From the NCBI GenBank assembly GCA_964035545.1, contig OZ037765.1, positions 21,584,495 through 21,648,494 on the forward strand: DNA of 64,000 bases, read 5' to 3'. Every line of letters starts with the position of its first letter. The first letter of the stretch is position 1. Under the pieces are notes generated by a model. That model had not been told where the DNA came from. It did not search any database and saw only the letters and a program-made list of their open reading frames with translations. The DNA comes from Bugula neritina. Taxonomy: Eukaryota > Bryozoa > Gymnolaemata > Cheilostomatida > Bugulidae. This document shows, piece after piece, positions 55,901-64,000 of this stretch. The position numbers were made by a program, and so were the translations under genes.

Positions 55901-58900
55901 TATCACTATTGCCGAGTCAAGTTTTGTTTAAAAAATCTGTCCAAACATTTTAGTATGTCCATGTTTACACGTAGCAAATTGGAACCCATAAAATTTTTCT
56001 GAAAGACTCTAGTGTGTACTCACAAGCCACAGTTCAGCTATACATAAAAAAGTTTGATGAAAATTGAAAAATATTGCACAAAAATAACAACAGTGTCTTC
56101 TGCTACCTAGCAGATTTGTACATTATTAGGGGGTTTAAAATTTACTAACTGATCACCCCTAAAATAAATATAAATAAAAACAATTATAAAGCAAAGTACA
56201 GCAAAAGTGCGAAAAAATGATTAAATCAACTGACAATATTTTTCAGACATATTTTTTCCTTAAATTTTAAAATAGTACAATAAAACACTACAGGATGTTT
56301 ACAAGCTGCAAAACTTAAACTTTCTAATTATCTGAGAATAACTCGAATGATTGAAGATCTTTTAACTTAATTTATAGCATCGTGCTATGTACTTACATGT
56401 TTGCAATATTTATGTTTCAGTTGAATATAAAAAAAGACTTACTGAATTATTGACTAAGGAGTTTCTGAGGTTAGACAAATCATCCACAGTCACGTTGGCT
56501 ATGCCACTCGGCTGAGATCTCACTGTGAATATGTCTTGAAACCCTCCAATAGACACCGTCATTTGACATTGTACAGGAGGGTTCAGCAGGTAGATCTATC
56601 AAATAAATATTTGCAATAAGACATCACCCCGTATGTAGTATGAGTAGAATAGCTCGAGTAGTGTAGTATGAGTAGTACAGTATGAGTAGTACAGTATGAG
56701 TAGTATAGTATGAGTAGTATAGTACGAGTAGTATATTATGAATAGTATATTATGAGTAGTATAGTATGAGTAGTATAGTACAAGTAGTATAGTATGAGTA
56801 GTATAGTACGAGTAGTATAGTAAGAGTAGTATAGTATGAGTAGTATAGTAAGAGTAGTATAGTATGAATAGTATATTATGAGTAGTATAGTATGAGTAGT
56901 ATAGTACAAGTAGTAGAGTATGAGTAGTATAGTACGAGTAGTATAGTATGAGTAGTATAGTATGAGTAGTATAGTATGAGTAGTATAGTATGAGTAGTAT
57001 ATTATGAGTAGTATATTATGAGTAGTACAGTATGAGTAGTACAGTATGAGTAGTATAGTATGAGTAGTATAGTACGAGTAGTATATTATGAATAGTATAT
57101 TATGAGTAGTATAGTATGAGTAGTATAGTACAAGTAGTATAGTATGAGTAGTAGAGTATGAGTAGTATAGTACGAGTAGTATAGTAAGAGTAGTATAGTA
57201 TGAGTAGTATAGTAAGAGTAGTATAGTATGAATAGTATATTATGAGTAGTATAGTATGAGTAGTACAGTATGAATAGTATAGTATGAGTAGTATAGTATG
57301 AGTAGCATAGTATGAGTAGTACAGTATGAGTAGTATATTATGAGTAGTACAGTATGAGTAGTACAGTATGAGTAGTACAGTACGAGTAGTATAGTATGAG
57401 TAGTACAGTATGAGTAGTATATTATGAGTAGTACAGTATGAGTAGTACAGTATGAGTAGTACAGTATGAGTAGTATAGTATGAGTAGTACAGTAAGAGTA
57501 GTATAGTACGAGTAGTATAGTATGAGTAGTATAGTATGAGTAGTATAGTATGAGTAGTATAGTAAGAGTAGTATAGTAAGAGTAGTACAGTACGAGTAGT
57601 ATAGTATGAGTAGTATAGTATGAATAGTATAGTATGAGTAGTACAGTATGAGTAGTATAGTATGAGTAGTACAGTATGAGTAGTATAGTATGAGTAGTAT
57701 AGTATGAGTAGTATAGTATGAGTAGTAGAGTAAGAGTAGTGAGAATTATACTTACAGTGTTGGCAAATGAGAATATGACGAGTGGGAACCAGATGATAAA
57801 TATAAGAGCTAGAAGTATGAAGCCTCCTAAGCCATACTTGACTATAGCCGGTCTGTTGATACCTCTTGGGGCCGGAAAATCCTGCATTGAATATTACCAT
57901 TTGACTATACACAATCAGTAATTGACGAAATAGTAATTGCATACTATTGAAAAAAGTTAATTAACAGGAATTAGAAAATTATGAATTTACAAGAAAACAA
58001 GAAACATTGCGCCAGAGAAATGATAAGAAATGTGTGGATGAATGAGCACAAAGCTTTCAATATTACAGGAAGTCTGACGCAAACACTTGAGAGAGCTGTC
58101 AAAAACTAGCACACCTTTTCTCCTTGTCGAAGACATTTGATGGTGAAGAGTTTATTGAACATATCTTCCATGAGAAACCAACTCCCAATTGTCAACGAAG
58201 TCTTAGTCCACATCCAATCCATGACGCACCTCAATTCCAGCAGGAAAGGGCATATGATGAATGCTTGAAACAACACCAGGTTGACGTAGCTATACTTGGT
58301 GGTCAAGAAGTTACCTGAAAAAAACATATATTATTTAAGAAGGTATTTATTAAAGAAAAGAATCCATTTAACTGGCACCTTTCTGAAAAATTGACTGAAC
58401 AAAAGCATGTCACTCAGATAGCACTGACAAGCGTATGACATAAACATTAATATTATACCATAAATTATCACTTTCTGTTACAATTCACAAAAAAAAGAAA
58501 TTGAAAACGAAATTAATATTAAAGAGAAAAAAATCCGTTTAACTTGTACCTTTCAAAAAAGTTGACAGAAAAAAGCATATGACTTAGATGGCACAGAGAG
58601 GCACGCGACAAAAACATTGAAACCTACTATATACTGTAACTATCTGCTATAATTTAAAACGAAACAATCAACATTGAGAATGAAGTATATAGGAATTAAA
58701 CATGAAGTTTGTGCGAGTATGAATGCCTACCTGTGTGACCCATAGGGTACCCCGACTTGATTTGCCAGGCTGATAGCCCAAAGTATAGAAACTTTATGAA
58801 GTAGAAGAGCTGAGCAGCTGGATTTTGAATAAAAGGAGTGTTTGTCAGCATCGGCAGCAGGATGAACATATAAACGTTTACGAGGACAACAAGCAGCACC

Positions 58901-61262
58901 TGACAACAAACAACACATCCATTTATGTCATAATCATACAGATCTCTAAGGTAGCAGTGCCATCAAGTGAACAGTACACAGGACAAGCATGTATCAGACT
59001 CTAGGTTTAAGTATTAAGTAGAAAACTTAGTCTAAGCCACATGGTGCGAAATCTTAATTCAAAAATCTTCATGAGACACCAAAACCAATTGACTTTCTTC
59101 AACTCATTGCACTATTTAAGAATAAAACTGTGCCAGAAAATAGTGACACTTACATGGAAGATGAGCTTGCCGAGGATAGACCTCTTCAGATACAAGGCAC
59201 GATCTATGACTATAAAAGCGAACTGAACCAACAGGATAATCAGGAATGACACGGGAACTTTATTATTCTGAAGCAAGTATTGCACAGTACCACTCTGAGG
59301 CGGTCCAAATGAGTTGTATGCAAACACCTGAAAATACAGAGGATATATTCATGTTGCGTTGGGGATGAAGAGTTCAAAGATGAAATGAACAACTTGAGAA
59401 AGAAGACAACTGTAATTGATACATTGTAGGTGAATGATATTACTTACTGATATTAGAAAGTTGATAAAGTCACAGAAGACCATGAGTGAGTAGTAGTCGC
59501 CTTTCAGTGCATATTTACCGTTGATGATGTTTCTATACCAGTTGACCAGAGCAGAGGAACTGTTCAAGGAAAAAGAAAAAATATGTGAAGCATTCGCATG
59601 AATGACAATGTTTACAGTAATGGATTATATTGTACTATTAACTCTGGAGAAAAAGAATGTCTGTATGGCACATCAACAGCTACAGTGTCGTTTTGCCTTT
59701 AAAACAAGAAATAATATGCTTGTGTGATTTAATTCATATACCGACCTCTTCTTTGTTGAATTATTTGATGGCTGCCCATTAGCGTTTTCATCACTTTCCT
59801 CTACTGAGTCGGCAGCAGCGGCAGCAGCAGATAAAGATGGCAGCTGCGGTTCTTCTAGAGTTTTATCAGATCGCTTAGCAGCAGTATCAAAGTCAGCTTC
59901 CTGTTCCACTTCATTCTTCCATAAACCATATCGCTAAGAGAACAGACATAAATGTACCAAATGATTTCCTTTTGCACAGCCAGACTATCTTGTAAGCAGA
60001 GGAAATTGTTATTGAATAAATGCCACTTGTGCTTAAAGTGTTGATAAGTAACTAGATTGAATGTTCAGTCATTTCCTACTCTACATGCTATATATAAATA
60101 CTGTGGAACAGCTCACTTCACACAGAGAGTGGAGTTTGTGCTCTGATATAACATAAGAGTTACACTTGAGCTGCTGCTGAAGCAGTTACTACAAACTAGA
60201 CAGATGATTGTTAATCTCAAAGAAAACTTGTCGGTATTTTCATAAGAATAAACTGTCAGAAAATGTAAATATGTGTAATATCATATCATATTATAATATT
60301 AGGATAAAAGTATCATATCATAATATATCATTATAACTATAACCATAAACACAGCATGTATAAGTATAAACAAGTATAAATCAAGTATAAACAAAGATGG
60401 CCAACAATAAACCTACATATCCTTTATATTTCATAATATAGCAATTATTACAAACCATATAACCTAATAGTACGAGTAAAGTGACAGGACCTACACCATC
60501 GCCGATATAAAACTCACCTTGAGGACTGTCCGGTGAACAAAGACGGATATCATAATGAGGAGCTCATAAGTTGCATAGTAAGTACCGCCCTGAGCAGCTT
60601 TATCTTCAGCACACAAACTTTCATCATACTGAGTGGTGCAGGAGACAGGCAGGGGCTCCAGGATGCCCACCAGTATCCTGGGGTCACTCCACCGACTCGG
60701 GGGAGTCTGGCTCCAGGGCCACAGGCCAAATTGAAATATGTATTTGATAACTACCACTGCCTATACAACAGAGCACAATTATGATCAGCATTTAAAAGAT
60801 TTCATCAAATTAGGAAAAAAAGTTGGCAAAATACATAACCCTTCAGCTACTGTATGTGTATCTTCAATTCTATAGTTATACACATATACAAAATAGTAAA
60901 CTTGTGCGAACTAACAGCAAGTTTGAAGCTGGTGGCTAATAAACTTACCATGACATAGCTGAGCACAAAAATCCAGAAAGTCTTTGCTGGACGGGGAAGA
61001 CTAAGCATACCCCAGAGAACAGCCACGATAGGGAAGGGCAGAGAGAGCAGGTTACCGTTACATAAGTGGCAGAGAATCATCATGAAGTAACATATGAACT
61101 CGGTACGGGCAACTAAGGCCAAATATAAAGCGTTTAACAGCCGGTATACCAACGACTTCTTCTCCAGATCCTCTTGCCACATCTCTTCACAGCGCCTATT
61201 AGATGAAAAATAACTTTGGAATGAAACAGTCGAGAAGACATTTGATATCACCTAAAATGTTT

Positions 61263-61295
<33 letters not shown>

Positions 61296-64000
61296 GTGTG
61301 AGTATGTGTGTGTGTGGTGTGAGTGTGTGGTGTGAGTGTGTGTGTGTGGTGTGAGTGTGTGCGTGCTGTGTGTGCGGTGTGTGTGCGTGTACGTGTACTG
61401 ATTTATAGACTTGAGAATGTAAATACTAGAATACTACTCACTCAATATTGATATCACTCTGAGAAATATCCACTTGCAAGTCTGCACCATCATCTGTGTT
61501 CATCATTTTATTCTACATTCAATATTGACAAAAACAATATACAGTACACAAGTGTTGTGATTCTTAAATTTTAATTAGCTTAAAATATTCAGAATTGTGA
61601 TTTAGAAATTGAGGATATAGGAACATGCAAATGATTGTAAAGGTAGTTACTGCTGATACATGTAAAATTTATGTAAACAACTCAAGAATAAAATGAAAGT
61701 CGTACAGAAAATGAAATTATATTTGAACTACTTGTGCAAACATTGCCTTATTAACATGGCATCATAACAAGAATATAATTCAGCTCACAGTTATACACGC
61801 TGATACACATGTTTTACCTGTGATTAACAAATCTGACCACGCATTGCATCAGCATACCTTAATTTCTTTCTTAACAGTTGTCTGCTCTTCGTCAATTTGT
61901 TTTGCAACAGTTCTATAGTCAAAGGATATCTCGTTTAATTTATTTATTATCCATTTGGTGCAAGATACCACAAACACTTTAATCCACACATCTGTTGTCT
62001 TTGCATGTTCAGTCACTATGTAAATTATATAAGTAACGGTCAAGTAATATGCTGCTGATACATGAAAAAAAGATTTCGTAATGTTCTAAACAAGAAAAAA
62101 TAAAAAAGTGTTAATCGCATTTAACCTCAGCGATTGCAATTTTATTCCCCCATTGTTAAATAAAGATAGGATTTAATTGGAAAATCTAATATGTGTTACG
62201 ATAATTCAGGAACCTTTGTCAAGAGTCTCGGAGGTGAGGGAGCCTGCTCTTTCTGGAGACGCGTCCCCCGGGTCTTCTGGTAACTCTTCGTAAGCAGCAG
62301 ATGGACCAGGGGAGTCGGGTGCAGGTGCCGCAGCCTCACCTGTGAGTTAAAACACCAGAATACTTTCACCATTCCCCTTTGCATTAACAGTTTAGTCACA
62401 GTGTTGTGTCAAGTAAGACCATTTTTTTATTACTCCAGTGTTTTGATCTTGCCTAGTTAGTACTTCTAATGTTGGTAAAGCTAGCTGCATGTGAGTTCCC
62501 AGTTTACAATGTTCATGGCTACATTCTGTAGAGGGACAGCAAGTTTGTTTCTTCACTCAACTAAATACTTATTACTGTACATGAACGTACTTTTGTTTCA
62601 AAAGCTTATATAACCTCATGTTTACAATTATGTATTACAATATACTAATACACCATATTAATCTTGGCAGTTGAGAATTATGGTAAAAACTAGTTCCACT
62701 AAAAAGTGTACACCGATGTAAGTTTTTGAGGGCAGTCTGGTTTCTCAAGCTCCTTGGTGTGTGGGCAGCTGAGCTCAGAGGGATCAGACAATATTTGACC
62801 GGCTGCTAGGCTCCAGTTTGAGCTGAAGAGATCAAACTGGCTCAGAGCAACTGCAGTGAAACTTTGCTATGTTTCCATGTCTTGAACTGGCTGCAGTCAA
62901 ACTGAGATGGATACATGGAAAACTGGTTGTTCGATGCTACTCTACACACGTTATTTTAGCAACTACAAAAGGCAAAACAGTACAACTTTACCATCGTCAA
63001 CATTTTCAGCCACAGCTTGTGGTTTAGCGCCTTGTTTGCCTTTTTCTGTTTGCTTGAGTGAGGCCTCCATGCCCAAATCAAGGGTAGCAACTAGCATCTG
63101 CGAAGTCAACACAGCATGATAAACAAATCAGAAAGACTAACTTCAGCTAACCATCAGGGCATCAGCAGATTAGCAACATGACAATCATACCCAATTACAT
63201 GTATGACTAAAATTAAGATTCTTATGGTCCCACCTTCATTGGATTAACTTTTTCTTTGCTGGATGTGATTGAAAGGTCCATTACAGTGTCTTCACTGTCC
63301 CAGGTAGTTGTTTCATCTTCACTTTGATCTTCAAACATCGTCTCGTCTGCAGATCTGATAACTACAATGTAAGCATTATTATTTCAATTTCTGTACAATT
63401 TTTTTTTATTTTCCTACTGACTATCTTATTAGATGTATTGCTTAATTACTATCTATAAATACTTGATAGGTTTGAAAATGACAATGTATGGGATGAAATT
63501 AATATTAATCCAAATTATGTAGCTATTATGTGAAAAAAACAAACAAAAATCTATGCTTCTTGGCAAGAAAATAGACAGGATAAAATGAAAAGCTTATTAA
63601 AAACATGCAGCCTAAAATCACGCATGTTCACACTCACAAATGTTTCAAATACAATACATGCGTTAAAATCTTTCAACAGTTGAATGCATACGTTTTAAAC
63701 AACTCAATAGGTGATGGAAAAGGGTATAGTTGATGTGTGAAAAAACTAGAACTGTAGACACTGTAATAACAGATTGATATTATAAGGACGACATGAAGCG
63801 GTGTGTTCATTTTTACCTTTTAATTTGGTACCTGGTTGCAAAATTTTGCTATAATTAGTATCAGTTTCTAAAGATTGTCAAAATATAGATCACTAGAAAA
63901 TCAATTGAAGATATATCCTGTACCGTTGAAGTGAGTCCATTCTTCTCGGGATAGTCCTCCTTCCAACCTCAGTGTCCTCAATCTGATTCTCTCCAACTTC
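52981..64000 (-). CDS. PIEZO: PIEZO mechanosensitive cation channel, C-terminal part (5' end outside window)
   Basis: Twenty-one exons, all phases consistent, about 1039 residues: 64000-63924, 63354-63234, 63097-62992, 62339-62214, 62015-61858, 61512-61442, 61195-60949, 60760-60518, 59933-59746, 59559-59448, 59327-59154, 58899-58731, 58314-58115, 57881-57756, 56595-56443, 55801-55632, 55452-55330, 55048-54939, 54670-54472, 53941-53735 and, tentatively, 53020-52981. Landmarks: MLSLPRPAKTFW and VIKYIFQFGLWPW blade helices; FLYFGLSAWQIKSGYP; ELRCVMDWMW; the anchor FPAPRG with IVKYGLGG; the extracellular cap (SYEATDI); FITGPGIIGLYIGMVFVI, the pore inner helix; and LPNVDRIFRIAKDLYFVREN with EEELFAKLIYIYR. 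A stretch-gated non-selective cation channel of the plasma membrane. The N-terminal blade (more than half the usual ~2500 residues) lies to the right. The first four exons are acidic, poorly conserved linkers and are less sure. Confidence 0.95.
56632..57740. repeat. 14-bp minisatellite filling a PIEZO intron
   Basis: About 79 copies of GAGTAGTATAGTAT with scattered variants (AGTAC, AGTAA, ATTAT) occupy nearly all of the 1160-bp intron between the anchor exon (57756) and the next exon (56595). The variant order around 56721-56890 recurs near 57071-57250, giving a 350-bp (25-unit) higher-order period. No exon is interrupted. Confidence 0.95.
58350..58640. repeat. Diverged tandem duplication (about 170 bp period) in a PIEZO intron
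   Basis: TTAAAGAAAAGAATCCATTT near 58350 and TTAAAGAGAAAAAAATCCG near 58519 begin two copies that stay alignable through ACCTTTC, TTGAC, AAAAGCAT and AAACATT. Noncoding, lying between exons at 58314 and 58731. Confidence 0.6.
61260..61400. repeat. Imperfect TG-rich microsatellite in a PIEZO intron
   Basis: About 140 bp of GTGTGTG interrupted by GTGTGAGTGTG and GTGCGTG variants, between exons at 60949-61195 and 61442-61512. Confidence 0.85.

Noticed and set aside
56632-57740. CRISPR-like array
   Set aside because: Units are contiguous with no unique spacers, in an animal intron.
57100-57942. 280- and 215-codon ORFs rich in Tyr/Thr/Ile/Leu
   Set aside because: Only the part at 57756-57881 is a PIEZO exon, with a clear donor; the rest is the intronic 14-bp minisatellite.

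Overview
The window is eukaryotic DNA from an invertebrate animal. Five intron-containing metazoan genes with GT-AG junctions were assembled by hand from consistent splice phases. The host DNA is AT-rich and full of scrambled simple repeats, SINEs and foldback elements. The gene set (RGR-type opsin, NR1 nuclear receptor, plexin, PIEZO) suggests a bilaterian, probably a lophotrochozoan. That placement is inference from gene types and repeat style, not a computed phylogeny.

Layout: (1) 1-6767, minus strand: a GC-rich, apparently intact Ty3/gypsy LTR retrotransposon. It has one LTR, a primer-binding site matching tRNA-Leu, gag, a predicted -1 frameshift signal, pol, and a third ORF encoding zinc fingers that runs off the left edge. 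(2) 8731-10583, plus: a complete six-exon opsin of about 274 residues, most like RGR/retinochrome photoisomerases. (3) 11322-19492, minus: a complete 12-exon inositol-pentakisphosphate 2-kinase (IPPK), about 467 residues. (4) 23028-28297, plus: a complete eight-exon NR1-class nuclear receptor, about 773 residues, with a very long hinge. (5) 28666-52605, minus: a complete 30-exon plexin (B-like), about 1726 residues. (6) 52981-64000, minus: the C-terminal ~1039 residues of a PIEZO mechanosensitive channel; its 5' part lies beyond the right edge.

The genes are unrelated in function and show no operon logic. Opsin/IPPK and nuclear receptor/plexin are convergent pairs (about 740 and 370 bp apart); PIEZO and plexin are head-to-tail with only about 375 bp between them. 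Introns carry SINEs with clear target-site duplications, two copies of a foldback MITE-like family, a 166-bp TG tract and a 1.1-kb 14-bp minisatellite with a 350-bp higher-order period.

The strongest candidates for something undescribed are the spliced-looking zinc-finger ORF3 of the retrotransposon (with its frameshift cassette), the RGR-like opsin lacking a canonical DRY motif, and the altered pore and tail residues of the PIEZO. All exon models are manual readings; no alignment or search was run.
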